DNA of 53,658 nt from Akkermansia sp. GTDB lineage: Bacteria > Verrucomicrobiota > Verrucomicrobiia > Verrucomicrobiales > Akkermansiaceae. A program made the translations under genes and the position numbers. Under the pieces are notes generated by a model. The model was not told the origin of the DNA. It worked only from the letters and a program-made list of their open reading frames with translations, and ran no database searches. The DNA is taken from NCBI GenBank assembly GCA_017398355.1, contig JAFQGD010000059.1:1-53658 (forward strand), written 5' to 3'. This document shows, piece after piece, positions 45,499-53,658 of this stretch; position 1 is the first letter of the stretch, and the number at the start of each line of letters is the position of its first letter.

Positions 45499-46053
45499 TT
45501 AGGGCTTCACCACGGAAGCAAGCACCACCGTACCGTTGAAAGAAGTGGTGACATTGGCGGGCATCTCCACCTGAGCCAAGCGGCAGGACTCACCCAACTT
45601 CACGTTGGTGATATCAGCTGTCACGAAAGCAGGAATATCCTTCACGGCGCACTTCACGGGGATTTCGCGAACGATGTGGTTCACTACACCACCCATAGCC
45701 ACACCCACGGGGGTACCCACGAGCTTCACCTTGGTCTTGGTCTTCACCACAGAATCGGGAGTCACAGCGATGAAATCAAGGTGCGTGGTGGCATCGGTGA
45801 GGAAGTTGCGCTGCACGTCCTTAAGGATAGCAAGCACCTCTGTGCCATCGATGTCGAGCTTCACAAGGATGCTGTCCGTATCGGTGGAGTTGAGGAGAGT
45901 GCGCACATCAGACACGGTGGCCTGAATGTTGATGTTGCCTTCTACAGCGGGGCCGTACACAACACCGGGGATGATACCCTGAGCACGCAGAGCGTTGAGC
46001 TTACCAGTGCCTACGGTATCGCGCTTGCTTACCTTGAGAGAATACTGAGTCAT
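45499..46053 (-). CDS. rplY: Ribosomal protein bL25, CTC type (184 aa)
   Basis: bL25 binds 5S rRNA; the long CTC form carries an extra beta domain. N-domain: YSLKVSKRDTVGTGKLNALRAQGIIPGVVYGP and LKDVQRNFLTDATTHLDFIAV. The C-domain is the TL5/CTC-type fold (VKLVGTPVGVAMGGVVNHIVREIPVKCAVKDIPAFVTADIT). Usual partner pth is not adjacent. A TTGACT box at 46197-46202 may be the -35 of its promoter but the -10 is poor (CATCCT). Confidence 0.92.
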   Translation of the reverse strand: MTQYSLKVSKRDTVGTGKLNALRAQGIIPGVVYGPAVEGNINIQATVSDVRTLLNSTDTDSILVKLDIDGTEVLAILKDVQRNFLTDATTHLDFIAVTPDSVVKTKTKVKLVGTPVGVAMGGVVNHIVREIPVKCAVKDIPAFVTADITNVKLGESCRLAQVEMPANVTTSFNGTVVLASVVKP

Positions 46054-46243
46054 GATTGAATGTATATCTTCTTGAAATTGTTGTTTGTTTGGAGGTCTTC
46101 CGACGTCGGTGCGCGGTAAATGTCACCCGCCGGGTTTTGCTCACTCTTGCCAGCGAGACAAGAGCGGGCACGCAGGATGCCACTTTTGTTAATGAAAGTC
46201 AAGCAAAATCCTAAGCAAAGTGTGTTCGTACGGCATTTTTTTA

Positions 46244-46272
46244 TTGAAGAGGCGGGGAGAACATGCTATCAA
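46244..46272 (+). promoter_or_regulatory. Promoter of the lipoprotein gene
   Basis: TTGAAG (46244-46249), 17 nt, TATCAA (46267-46272), 9 nt before ATG 46282; predicted leader 2-3 nt. Confidence 0.5.
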
Positions 46273-46281
46273 TCCGAAATC

Positions 46282-47046
46282 ATGAAACACTACGTGACCC
46301 TATTGATATTGCTGTTGGGAAGCATGCTGTTCGTATCATGCAGTCATAAAACGCTGACCTCCGAGAGTGGCCTGTACAATGTGACGCTGAATGAACATCT
46401 CAAGTCACCAGTGGATGGGATGTGGACTTGGGGCAAGGGCAATCCATACCTGAAACAGAAAAGCGGGTTCATTTATATTGCCCCGCTCAACATCTCTATG
46501 GTAGCCAAAGAGCACCCGAACCTGGCGCCGTTGATGCGCCCTCAAATGCACGACTACATGGTGCAAGCCTACGCAAACATGCTCAAGGACGCCAACGCCA
46601 AGAACGGCACAAACTGGCAACTCACATTCAACCCGGCGCAGGCAAATGTGCGCATCGACATGGCACTTGTTGCATTTGAACCCCAGCGCCCGAAGCTGCG
46701 TTTAGTGGGTGAATTACTTGGCTTTATGGCTCCCGTACCCGGGATCGGACGTGTAGTGGGCAAATTTTCAAAAGGAGACATCACGATTGAAGCAACCATC
46801 CGCGATTGCAAAAACAACCAGCTTTTGATGGCTCTTAAGGATTCCAACCGCAAGAGTACCCGCTTATACAGCGCCGAGGCCTATACAAAAGAAGGCAACG
46901 CAGATGTGAATCTTCGCTCGTGGGCCCGCATGTTGGCGCATATCTGCCGCTTGGCATGGTACGATGAGCTGGGCACTTCCACCCTACAGGAAAAGTTTAA
47001 GGACTACACCTATCTTGAAGCTATCAAGGACCACATTGTAGATTAA
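46282..47046 (+). CDS. Lipoprotein, DUF3313-like (254 aa)
   Basis: A lipoprotein signal with lipobox LFVSC (Cys at residue 20) is followed by a domain resembling the DUF3313 group: GFIYIAPLNISMV, HDYMVQAYANMLKDANAKNGTNWQL, NVRIDMALVAFEP and an EATIRDCKNNQLLMALKDSNR stretch. Such lipoproteins have no known function. ATG 46282 is fixed by the signal peptide and a nearby promoter. A terminator follows the stop. Confidence 0.72.
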   Translation: MKHYVTLLILLLGSMLFVSCSHKTLTSESGLYNVTLNEHLKSPVDGMWTWGKGNPYLKQKSGFIYIAPLNISMVAKEHPNLAPLMRPQMHDYMVQAYANMLKDANAKNGTNWQLTFNPAQANVRIDMALVAFEPQRPKLRLVGELLGFMAPVPGIGRVVGKFSKGDITIEATIRDCKNNQLLMALKDSNRKSTRLYSAEAYTKEGNADVNLRSWARMLAHICRLAWYDELGTSTLQEKFKDYTYLEAIKDHIVD

Positions 47047-47073
47047 TTTTCCGTAACGTCCATCTATCTTCAT

Positions 47074-47106
47074 CCCCGCAAAGGTATGATACCCTGCGGG
47101 GATTTT
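47074..47106 (+). terminator. Terminator after the lipoprotein gene
   Basis: CCCCGCA (47074-47080) pairs with TGCGGGG (47095-47101), with an inner GGT/ACC pair, followed by ATTTTATATTT. Confidence 0.8.
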
Positions 47107-47184
47107 ATATTTCATCGGGCATCGGGGCCTTGCAAGGGCAATTTTGCGTTGCCCCGAGAGCAATTTCATGGTAAAGAGAAAGCA

Positions 47185-49404
47185 ATGAGCACCACCACGC
47201 TGAAAGAAAAGCTACTGCGCCTTTTGCGCTCCCCTCATTATGAGCCACAAGATGCATCAGGACTGGCGCGGGCGCTTGAAATCGATGCGAAGGAACGCCC
47301 GGCTCTGCGTGAACTGCTGAAAGAGCTTGAAAAAGAAGGTGTGCTAATCCGGCTCCGCCAACAACGCTACACCCTTAAATCTGTATCCGAAGAACCGCTA
47401 TGCGGGCGACTGCGTGGCGGAGTCAAAGGAAAACTGTACTTTCAACCAGATGCCGATAGCTTGGTGAAGTTGTACCGTGAACTAGGATTAGGAGCTGAAG
47501 CCTCCCCCATAGAATTACCCGTCACCCCCAATCGCTCACTCGATGCCCTGCCCGGCGACAAAGTGCTGGTCAGCGTACGTCAAGCAGTCCCCCCACACCA
47601 CCGGCGTGGCAGAAAAATGAGGCCGGATGCCCGGGATCTTCATCCGGAAGCGCGCGTACTGGAAATCGTGGAGCGCAAGCTTAAGCTCTGGACCGGTATC
47701 TACCGTGCCGGCGGCCTGTATGGCTTTGTGCAAGGGGATGGATTTGCCACTCCGGAAAAAATCCGACTGAGTGAACCACCACCGGCGGGATTATTGGCCG
47801 GAATGTGCGTGACAGTCTCACCGGAACGCTACCCACTAGGCAATATGGATGCAACCGGTCACATCGAGCAAGTACTAGGCTGGCCGGATGATGCCGGGGT
47901 CGATATCACTCGCATCATGCACCGATACGCACTGCGTGATGAGTTCCCCTCGGATGTCCTAGCCGAAACCCGCAAATTTCCTCACACCATCTCGGAACAA
48001 GAATTAGCAGGACGCGATGACTGGCGCAACCGCTGTGTCCTTACCATCGACCCCATTGATGCGCGAGACTTTGACGACGCTATCTCTGTACACCGCAAGA
48101 ATCAAGGCTGGGAATTAGCCGTGCATATTGCAGATGTGAGCCACTATGTACGGCCTGGCTCAGCAACGGACAGAGAGGCGAGAGAACGCGGTAATTCCAC
48201 CTATTTACCGGATCGTGTGTTGCCCATGCTGCCACCAACCTTATGCGATGACATATGCTCATTGAGAGAGGGTGAAGAGAGGCTCACCTGCCTGTGCCTG
48301 CTGCGCATTGGTGCAGATGGACGCACGGAAAAGGCAACTTTTCGCAAGGCTGTCATCTGCTCAAGAAAACGCTTTGCCTACGAACAAGTGCTACCCATAT
48401 TGGAAGGCAATGCCAGCTGTGGAGAAGAGGAAATTGACACCATGCTAAGGGAAGCACACAATCTGGCGCAAACACTGCGACGGCGCCGCATGCAACACGG
48501 AGCGCTCAATCTGGATATGCCGGAGCTACATGTGTTGCTGGACGATATGGGAACACCGGTGGGGATTCAGCAAAACGCCGGGGATATTGCACACCAGCTG
48601 ATAGAAGAGTGCATGCTGGCCGCCAATGAGGCTGTAGCAGAAGCACTCAATGCCAAGCAACTTCCGGCTATTCACCGCGTACACGAAGCCCCGGATCCGG
48701 CAAAATTATCTGCCTTGGGTCATGAATTGCGCTCCTACGGCCTGCAACTTGGGGCTCTTAATACCAGAGAAGAACTTTGCCGCGTTGCAGAACAAATCAT
48801 CGGGCACAGAGATGAGCTCACCCTCAAGTCCCTTATCCTCCGCTCCATGATGCGAGCCCGCTACGATGCCAAATCTCTGGGCCATTTCGGGTTAAACAAG
48901 GGCAACTACTGCCACTTCACAAGTCCCATACGCCGCTACGCAGATTTGGTCGTTCACCGTTGCTTCGCGCGTCTCGTTCCCAAACATCCTTCTCCCCTTC
49001 CCCCTATACCGGCAGCATCCACCCTGCCCAACCTTGCTAACCATATCTCCGAAACTGAGCGCAACTCGGCCTTTGCAGAAAACGAGGCACAGCAAGCCAA
49101 GCTGCTGCAATATATGCAAATACAGGCAGAAAGTGCCACCCCTACAGCTTGGAAAGCCCGGATTACAGAAACTTGGCTCCAAGGACTGGCTGTGGAAATA
49201 CCGGAACTGCGCCTGCGTGGCTTTATCCCCGGTGAAACATTGGAAGAAAGCGGGCGCTGGTTCTATGAATCACACGCACACCGCTGGAGCTGTACCGATG
49301 GTCGGCACCTGCTCCCGGGAGATAACCTCGATGTGATACCGACACACGTGAACGCCCAAGATAAATTCATCGACTTCCGCCCGGCTGTCATGAGCAAAGC
49401 TTGA
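47185..49404 (+). CDS. rnr: Ribonuclease R (739 aa)
   Basis: RNase R is a 3'-5' exoribonuclease that degrades structured RNA. An N-terminal winged-helix region (LLRLLRSPHYEPQDASGLARALEID) is followed by cold-shock domains, then the RNB catalytic domain with VLTIDPIDARDFDDAISVHR (metal Asp residues) and DRVLPMLPPTLCDDICSLREGEERL, SPIRRYADLVVHR, and a C-terminal S1-like part. ATG 47185 gives MSTTTLKEKLLRLLR. Shorter than E. coli RNase R (813 aa), mainly at both tails. cysS begins 35 nt after the stop and shares the transcript. Confidence 0.93.
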   Translation: MSTTTLKEKLLRLLRSPHYEPQDASGLARALEIDAKERPALRELLKELEKEGVLIRLRQQRYTLKSVSEEPLCGRLRGGVKGKLYFQPDADSLVKLYRELGLGAEASPIELPVTPNRSLDALPGDKVLVSVRQAVPPHHRRGRKMRPDARDLHPEARVLEIVERKLKLWTGIYRAGGLYGFVQGDGFATPEKIRLSEPPPAGLLAGMCVTVSPERYPLGNMDATGHIEQVLGWPDDAGVDITRIMHRYALRDEFPSDVLAETRKFPHTISEQELAGRDDWRNRCVLTIDPIDARDFDDAISVHRKNQGWELAVHIADVSHYVRPGSATDREARERGNSTYLPDRVLPMLPPTLCDDICSLREGEERLTCLCLLRIGADGRTEKATFRKAVICSRKRFAYEQVLPILEGNASCGEEEIDTMLREAHNLAQTLRRRRMQHGALNLDMPELHVLLDDMGTPVGIQQNAGDIAHQLIEECMLAANEAVAEALNAKQLPAIHRVHEAPDPAKLSALGHELRSYGLQLGALNTREELCRVAEQIIGHRDELTLKSLILRSMMRARYDAKSLGHFGLNKGNYCHFTSPIRRYADLVVHRCFARLVPKHPSPLPPIPAASTLPNLANHISETERNSAFAENEAQQAKLLQYMQIQAESATPTAWKARITETWLQGLAVEIPELRLRGFIPGETLEESGRWFYESHAHRWSCTDGRHLLPGDNLDVIPTHVNAQDKFIDFRPAVMSKA

Positions 49405-49439
49405 CACAGACCGCACGCAGGAGCATACTTACGCGCGTT

Positions 49440-50855
49440 ATGTTGAACTTATTTGATACACAGTCGGGGGCGATGCAGCCCGTACAGGCAGAGGACGGCA
49501 AACAGCTGCGCTTCTACTGTTGCGGCCCGACCGTGTACGCAGCCGCCCATATCGGCAATTTCCGTACGTTTGTGGTGCAAGATGTCTTCCGCCGCGTGGT
49601 AGAACTGGGCGGGCTGCGCACCAAGCATGTGCGCAATCTTACAGACGTGGATGACAAGACCATCCGCAATTCCCAAGCTCAAGGCATGCCGCTGGGCGAA
49701 TACACCGCCAAGTGGACAGCCAAGTTCCATGAGGATTGTAAAGCGCTCAACTGCCTTTCCCCGCACGTAGAACCCAGCGCCGTTGGTCACATCAAAGAAC
49801 AGCTGGATATTGTGCAAAAACTGATGGACGGAGGACACGCCTACCAAAGCGAGGACGGCTCCGTCTATTTCCGCATTTCCTCCTATGCTGATTACGGCAA
49901 GCTGGCTCACTTGGAGCGCCAAGAGCTTGACCTTGGCAAAACAGCCAACACACGAGCCGATACGGATGAGTATGAAAAGGACAGCGTAGCCGACTTTGTG
50001 CTTTGGAAAGCGCGCCGCCCGGAAGATGGTCCCAATTTCTGGCCATCTCCTTGGGGTGAAGGCCGCCCCGGCTGGCACTTGGAATGCTCTGCCATGAGCC
50101 ACAAATACTTAGGCGACACTTTCGACCTCCACTCCGGCGGTGTGGATTTGGTGTTCCCTCACCACGAAAATGAAATTGCACAGAGCCGCTGCGCTTGCGG
50201 TGGTCACTTTGCCCGCCACTGGTTCCACGTGACTCACCTACTGGTAGATGGTGCAAAAATGAGCAAGAGCTTGGGCAACATGTACACGCTGGACCAGATG
50301 CAGGAGATGGGCTATGCACCTGCTGCCCTGCGCTACATTTTAGCCGGTGCCTATTACCGCCGCCCGCTGAATTTCACCCTCACCGGCATGAAAGATGCCA
50401 CCAGCGCCCTCAATAAGCTGGGGCGTTTTGATAAAGAACTGGCAAAAGCTAGTGGAGAAAAAGAACCCACCTACCGTGATTTGGTAAAAAAAGCCCCTGC
50501 TCTCGGCATGTTCCAACCAGCGTGGGACAGCTTGGAAGATGACCTGAACTGCCCGGAGGCTCTCGGCCACGTGTTCAGTGCTATCAAGGGTGTGCGCCCT
50601 GCTGAAATGGAGCCGACAGAAGCCACAAAACTCTGGAAAGCTTTCCGTTTCATCATGGAAGCACTTGGCTTGCAACTGCCCGATCCCGATGCGGATATCG
50701 AGGTACCGGAAGACATCAAAGCAATCGCAGATGAACGCTGGGCTGCCCGTTTATCCAAGGATTGGGCCACGGCAGATGCCCTGCGCGGCAAGCTTGCAGA
50801 ACTCGGCTGGGCCATGAAAGACGGTAAAGATGGCTACAAACTCTCTAAAGCTTAA
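49440..50855 (+). CDS. cysS: Cysteinyl-tRNA synthetase (471 aa)
   Basis: CysRS charges tRNA-Cys. The HIGH motif reads HIGN (AAHIGNFRTF), common in this family; the zinc Cys are in YCCGPTVY and LECSAM, with HHENEIAQSRCACGG adding further ligands; KMSKS is present as KMSKSLGNMYTLDQ. The DALR helical domain and a short C-terminal part (DERWAARLSKDWATADALRGKL) complete it. ATG 49440 (MLNLFDTQSG) is chosen by family alignment. Confidence 0.96.
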   Translation: MLNLFDTQSGAMQPVQAEDGKQLRFYCCGPTVYAAAHIGNFRTFVVQDVFRRVVELGGLRTKHVRNLTDVDDKTIRNSQAQGMPLGEYTAKWTAKFHEDCKALNCLSPHVEPSAVGHIKEQLDIVQKLMDGGHAYQSEDGSVYFRISSYADYGKLAHLERQELDLGKTANTRADTDEYEKDSVADFVLWKARRPEDGPNFWPSPWGEGRPGWHLECSAMSHKYLGDTFDLHSGGVDLVFPHHENEIAQSRCACGGHFARHWFHVTHLLVDGAKMSKSLGNMYTLDQMQEMGYAPAALRYILAGAYYRRPLNFTLTGMKDATSALNKLGRFDKELAKASGEKEPTYRDLVKKAPALGMFQPAWDSLEDDLNCPEALGHVFSAIKGVRPAEMEPTEATKLWKAFRFIMEALGLQLPDPDADIEVPEDIKAIADERWAARLSKDWATADALRGKLAELGWAMKDGKDGYKLSKA

Positions 50856-50875
50856 TCTACACATCATTTTTCATC

Positions 50876-51289
50876 ATGGATAACAAAGACCTTTCCCTCC
50901 TTGGCAAACATACGGAATTTTACCGTAGCCCGGAAGATGCTAAACTGGAGGCTTTCCCGAACCGTAGTCCCCAGCGTCGCTACGTTGTGACCCTCACGAC
51001 ACACGAATTTTCTTCCCTTTGCCCCGTCACCGGGCAACCGGATAGCTGTCAGCTCACCATCACCTACTGCCCTGCCGATAAGGTGGTGGAGACAAAGAGT
51101 TTGAAATACTACCTTGTTTCGTTCCGCAATTATGCAGCATTCAACGAACAAGTAGTCAACCGCATTCTGGATGACTTAGTGGCTGCTGTAGACCCGGCTT
51201 GGATGAAAGTGGAAGGAAAATTCGGCGCACGCGGCGGCATTCAGCTCACCTGCACCGCCGAACATAAGCCGGAAAACCGCCCCGCATGA
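50876..51289 (+). CDS. queF: PreQ1 synthase QueF, short type (137 aa)
   Basis: QueF reduces preQ0 to preQ1 with NADPH in queuosine synthesis. The thioimide-forming Cys and the general-acid Asp are in FSSLCPVTGQPDSCQL; substrate-binding Glu is in VVETKSLKYYLVSFRN. The usual FHE motif reads FNE (AAFNEQV), with Asn for His. GKFGARGGIQL is the usual end. Its last codons overlap queC by ATGA, so both are translated together. Confidence 0.93.
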   Translation: MDNKDLSLLGKHTEFYRSPEDAKLEAFPNRSPQRRYVVTLTTHEFSSLCPVTGQPDSCQLTITYCPADKVVETKSLKYYLVSFRNYAAFNEQVVNRILDDLVAAVDPAWMKVEGKFGARGGIQLTCTAEHKPENRPA

Positions 51290-51942
51290 AAGTAGCCGTA
51301 CTCCTCTCCGGCGGACTGGATTCCACCACCGCACTTCATTGGGCGCACCGCCACCACGAAGTGGTGTGCGCCCTCTCTTTCGATTACGGCAGCAACCACG
51401 CGGCTCGCGAGCTCGCCTGTGCTCGATGGCAGGCAGAAAGCTTGGGAGTTCCCTACCACGAAATCAACCTCCGCAGCATCTCTGCCCACCTTGAAAGCGC
51501 CCTGCTGCAGGGAGCAGATGCCATTCCCACTGCGGATTATGCGGAAGAAAACCTGAAACAAACCGTTGTCCCCTTCCGCAACGGGATTTTCTTAGCCATT
51601 GCCGCCGGCATTGCTGAAAGCAAGGGAGCAGAAGGCCTCGTCATCGCTGCCCATAGCGGGGACCACGCCATCTACCCGGATTGCCAAGAGGAATTCATGG
51701 CCGCTATGTCTGCCGCCATCTCCCACGGCACTTATGCACACCTGCAAATCCTGCGGCCCTTCATCAGCAGCACCAAGGCTGAAATTACCGCTACCGGAGC
51801 GGCCTTCGGGGTAGATTTTTCGCACACATACTCCTGCTACTGTGGCCGCGAGATTCATTGCGGCCAATGCTCCACCTGCCGCGAACGCCGGGCTGCTTTC
51901 ACCGCCACCGGCATTCCGGATCCCACGGAGTATGAAGACTAA
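51286..51942 (+). CDS. queC: 7-cyano-7-deazaguanine (preQ0) synthase QueC (218 aa)
   Basis: QueC makes preQ0, which QueF then reduces. The PP-loop SGGLDSTTAL opens the chain; FRNGIFLAIAAGIAE and AHSGDHAIYPDCQEEFM are family blocks; four zinc Cys lie in YSCYCGREIHCGQCSTCRER. queD and queE are not in the window. The pair queF-queC behind cysS forms the end of an rnr-cysS-queF-queC run. No preQ1 riboswitch is visible before queF. Confidence 0.95.
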   Translation: MKVAVLLSGGLDSTTALHWAHRHHEVVCALSFDYGSNHAARELACARWQAESLGVPYHEINLRSISAHLESALLQGADAIPTADYAEENLKQTVVPFRNGIFLAIAAGIAESKGAEGLVIAAHSGDHAIYPDCQEEFMAAMSAAISHGTYAHLQILRPFISSTKAEITATGAAFGVDFSHTYSCYCGREIHCGQCSTCRERRAAFTATGIPDPTEYED

Positions 51943-52115
51943 CGGAAAGATACTCACAAATTACCTTACAGGATTGCAACAACGATGGATACCCGGATTT
52001 CCTAATCGAATACAAAGAGTTGCACCCCGACGGATACAACAAGCCGGACATCGCCGCCTCAAAGCTCGTCAAAAAGCTCTTCCTATACAACCCAACCGGG
52101 TGTTATTTTGAGTAA
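51936..52115 (+). pseudogene. Gene fragment: C-terminal part of an unidentified protein
   Basis: A frame without any start codon runs from after a TGA at 51933-51935 to TAA 52113-52115. It encodes a protein-like stretch: QDCNNDGYPDFLIEYKEL, then HPDGYNKPDIAASKLVKKL and LFLYNPTGCYFE. The NNDGYPDFL part recalls FG-GAP/EF-hand-like Asp-rich repeats. It looks like the 3' end of a gene whose front was lost, perhaps when queC or this junction was rearranged. It lies between queC and the convergent L,D-transpeptidase gene. Confidence 0.4.
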
Positions 52116-52120
52116 ATTAA

Positions 52121-52915
52121 TCAATTTTCGATAAACACAGCAGTCCCCACTGCGCACTGTTTGAAGAGGAAGCGTGCATCATCCCATGTAAGGCGGATGC
52201 AGCCGTGGGATGCGGGATACGCTCGAACCGGTCCTTGGTGAAGGCCAACCCCATTAACCGTTAAACGCATAAAAAACGGCATAGAAGCGTTGTTATACAG
52301 ATTAGACCTGTGCTTTTCGTGTTTTTCGATTATGTGGAAATGACCCTTGGGTGTAGGCGTACTGCGTTTGCCGGTACACACCCTGAAGCTGCGGAGTACC
52401 TTATCTCCATCTTTGCACACGCCCCGTTGTTTTTTGAGATTGATAATGATGTGTACACCCGATTTTTCCACGGCAGCAAGGGAAGCAGAGTTGTCCTGAT
52501 TGTATTTTTCTGCCGCAACGCGAGAATGCCAAGCTGCGAGCCGCCGCGCATACGAGCGCGCCTTTTTCATTAGACGGCGTTGGTTCGGATTCAAGGCAGT
52601 TCCATCCGCCAACTGCTCGGCCGTGGGGTGCTTATCTTCCGGGTAAACATAACCACGCGCTATACCCTCTGCCTTTTGAGGGGGTTGCGTAGCGGTCAAC
52701 ATCTGTTTTTCCGTAAGATTCCAAGCTGGTTTGATTTCAATTTCGGCGAGTTCATAGTACCCATCCATCATGGCAACCAGCGGATTTCGGTACACAATGG
52801 GTTCCGGCTCAGGCTGAGGGAGATCTTGCGCTTGTTGGGCAACAGTAGCACAGGCCTGCACCAATGCGGCACATGAAATGACAGCGAGGGAGAGAAGTTT
52901 GCGGAGAGGAGACAT
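52121..52915 (-). CDS. L,D-transpeptidase (YkuD) lipoprotein (264 aa)
   Basis: YkuD enzymes make 3-3 peptidoglycan crosslinks or attach proteins to peptidoglycan. The catalytic motif is YPASHGCIRLTWDDARFLF (His, Cys, Arg). The domain begins at VHIIINLKKQRGVCKDG. A signal peptide with lipobox LVQAC (Cys at residue 22) suggests membrane anchoring. Between them is a Gln/Pro-rich and charged linker. Weak promoter boxes TTGCAT/TACCCT lie upstream with a 16-nt spacer. Confidence 0.88.
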   Translation of the reverse strand: MSPLRKLLSLAVISCAALVQACATVAQQAQDLPQPEPEPIVYRNPLVAMMDGYYELAEIEIKPAWNLTEKQMLTATQPPQKAEGIARGYVYPEDKHPTAEQLADGTALNPNQRRLMKKARSYARRLAAWHSRVAAEKYNQDNSASLAAVEKSGVHIIINLKKQRGVCKDGDKVLRSFRVCTGKRSTPTPKGHFHIIEKHEKHRSNLYNNASMPFFMRLTVNGVGLHQGPVRAYPASHGCIRLTWDDARFLFKQCAVGTAVFIEN

Positions 52916-53021
52916 GTAAGTTGGCTCTCAGGGTAACATCTCTGTGACCCTATGCAAGCTAATAAAGCGACATATTTGTATCATCATGTCATATTTCCCG
53001 ACAAAAGGAATCGATAGAGCA

Positions 53022-53432
53022 TTATTTTCTGCTAGATCCCTTGTAAGAACCGGATTTATCGTAATAACGAGTAGAAGAGCCGGAAGACTGGGCACTACCG
53101 GCATAAGAGCCACTCTTGCTATAATAACGGGTGGAGGAACCGGAAGTTTGGGCACTACCGGCGTAGGAGCCACTCTTGTTGTAGTATCGAGTGGTAGAAC
53201 CGCTTGTTTCAGAACGCCCCATATAAGAACCGGACTTATCATAATAGCTCACGGAATTGCCGGATTTGCGGGCACTACCTATGTAAGAACCGGATTTATC
53301 GTAATAACGAGTATTCCCGCTACTATCAGTCTCCGCGCGGCCAACACTACTTCCACTGGCATTATAAAAGAAGTCTGCATGCGCAGAAAAAACCATAGAA
53401 ATAATAGCAAAAGAGGTAAGAAGAAGTTTCAT
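53022..53432 (-). CDS. Secreted protein of six YYDKSGSY-type 20-residue repeats (136 aa)
   Basis: A signal peptide (MKLLLTSFAIISMVFSAHA) is followed by six tandem units of about 20 residues, typified by RYYDKSGSYIGSARKSGNSV. The units vary at few positions (YYD, YYN, YYS; SAR, SAQ, RSE). The first, FFYNASGSSVGRAETDSSG, is the most diverged and the last is truncated (YKGSSRK). Each unit gives a Tyr-Tyr strand and a Gly-Ser turn, so a beta-solenoid or similar repeat stack is likely. The DNA shows matching 60-bp repeats. Function is unknown; a surface or matrix role is plausible. The start agrees with a -10 box 6 nt upstream. Confidence 0.78.
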   Translation of the reverse strand: MKLLLTSFAIISMVFSAHADFFYNASGSSVGRAETDSSGNTRYYDKSGSYIGSARKSGNSVSYYDKSGSYMGRSETSGSTTRYYNKSGSYAGSAQTSGSSTRYYSKSGSYAGSAQSSGSSTRYYDKSGSYKGSSRK

Positions 53433-53438
53433 GCATCC

Positions 53439-53467
53439 CTTATAACATAGACTATTACCTATAGCAA
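53439..53467 (-). promoter_or_regulatory. Promoter with -10 box 6 nt before ATG (repeat protein)
   Basis: TTGCTA (53462-53467), 17 nt, TATAAG (53439-53444) on the minus strand, then 6 nt to ATG 53432. Confidence 0.6.
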
Positions 53468-53576
53468 GCAGGAAAGCAGCAGGGCAGACGCATTAGAAAT
53501 TTCGTGTCATGACCTTTTGGCACAAACATACGGTGTGAATTTAGGCTTATGAAGTTAACGCAAATTTCTTACCACG

Positions 53577-53605
53577 TTGCATTTAGATGCGTTTTGTGTT
53601 ATAAT
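53577..53605 (+). promoter_or_regulatory. Promoter with -10 box 6 nt before ATG (right-edge gene)
   Basis: TTGCAT (53577-53582), 17 nt, TATAAT (53600-53605), then GCAGAA and ATG 53612. Confidence 0.65.
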
Positions 53606-53611
53606 GCAGAA

Positions 53612-53658
53612 ATGTATATTCTTATTGATCAGTTGGAAGCAGTTGAAGATCCAAGAAC
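53612..53658 (+). CDS. Start of a protein-coding gene cut by the window edge
   Basis: ATG 53612 opens a frame that stays open to the end of the window, encoding MYILIDQLEAVEDPR. Too short to assign. A second ATG (53604) in another frame is also open, but the promoter spacing and the acidic, protein-like composition favour 53612. Confidence 0.4.
   Translation, partial: MYILIDQLEAVEDPR

Noticed and set aside
50876..51289. Loss of function in QueF because FHE reads FNE
   Set aside because: The catalytic Cys, Asp and substrate Glu are present, and this position varies in the family as far as I know; not strong enough for a claim.
53033..53330. Tandem 60-bp repeats taken as a CRISPR array
   Set aside because: The repeats are head-to-tail without unique spacers and are in frame within a secreted-protein gene.

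Overview
The window looks like a chromosome segment of a Verrucomicrobiota bacterium, most probably Akkermansiaceae (Akkermansia-like). This is an inference from gene content: a large secreted beta-strand-rich surface protein, a TGS-less ThrRS, a dnaK-groES-groEL cluster, a B12-riboswitch TonB system, and host genes that mostly lack Shine-Dalgarno sequences. No rRNA, tRNA or CRISPR array was recognised.

Layout. 1-6188 (minus strand): a truncated autotransporter-like protein, M42 aminopeptidase, UDP-glucose pyrophosphorylase, a zinc-ribbon protein and a biotin-dependent carboxyltransferase. 6337-11086: a cobalamin riboswitch leading a TonB-dependent receptor, a family-5 solute-binding protein and TonB. 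11115-16103: HrpB helicase, a short DegT-like PLP protein and an AT-richer GtrII-like membrane protein. 16112-20415: sigma-54-type control elements, dnaK, groES, groEL and a terminator. 20459-25483: an AT-rich accessory island with a tiny ORF, a DUF2188 protein, an HTH regulator, an unknown protein, an orphan PD-(D/E)XK nuclease and a complete DpnII-type (GATC) restriction-modification system.

25575-33631: SugE/Gdx-type SMR transporter, dGTPase, DciA-like protein, ferredoxin, Lnt, IF-3 and ThrRS. 33727-36549: an envelope-sugar operon (cytidylyltransferase-GHMP kinase fusion, second cytidylyltransferase, cupin, GT25). 36625-37778: a YqjD/YqjE/YqjK-like membrane trio. 37993-42189: carA (glutaminase site degenerate), purA, a KdsB homologue and uppS. 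42389-47046: maf, ilvA, small secreted and AP2-like proteins, L25/CTC and a lipoprotein. 47185-51942: RNase R, CysS, QueF and QueC. 52121-53658: an L,D-transpeptidase, a YYDKSG-repeat secreted protein and the first codons of another gene.

Four points stand out: (i) CarA has lost the nucleophilic Cys and other glutaminase residues; (ii) dnaK-groESL is preceded by a textbook -24/-12 promoter with three upstream repeats; (iii) several genes have a -10 box exactly 6 nt before ATG, predicting leaderless mRNAs; (iv) a fused cytidylyltransferase-GHMP kinase sits in a small glycan operon.
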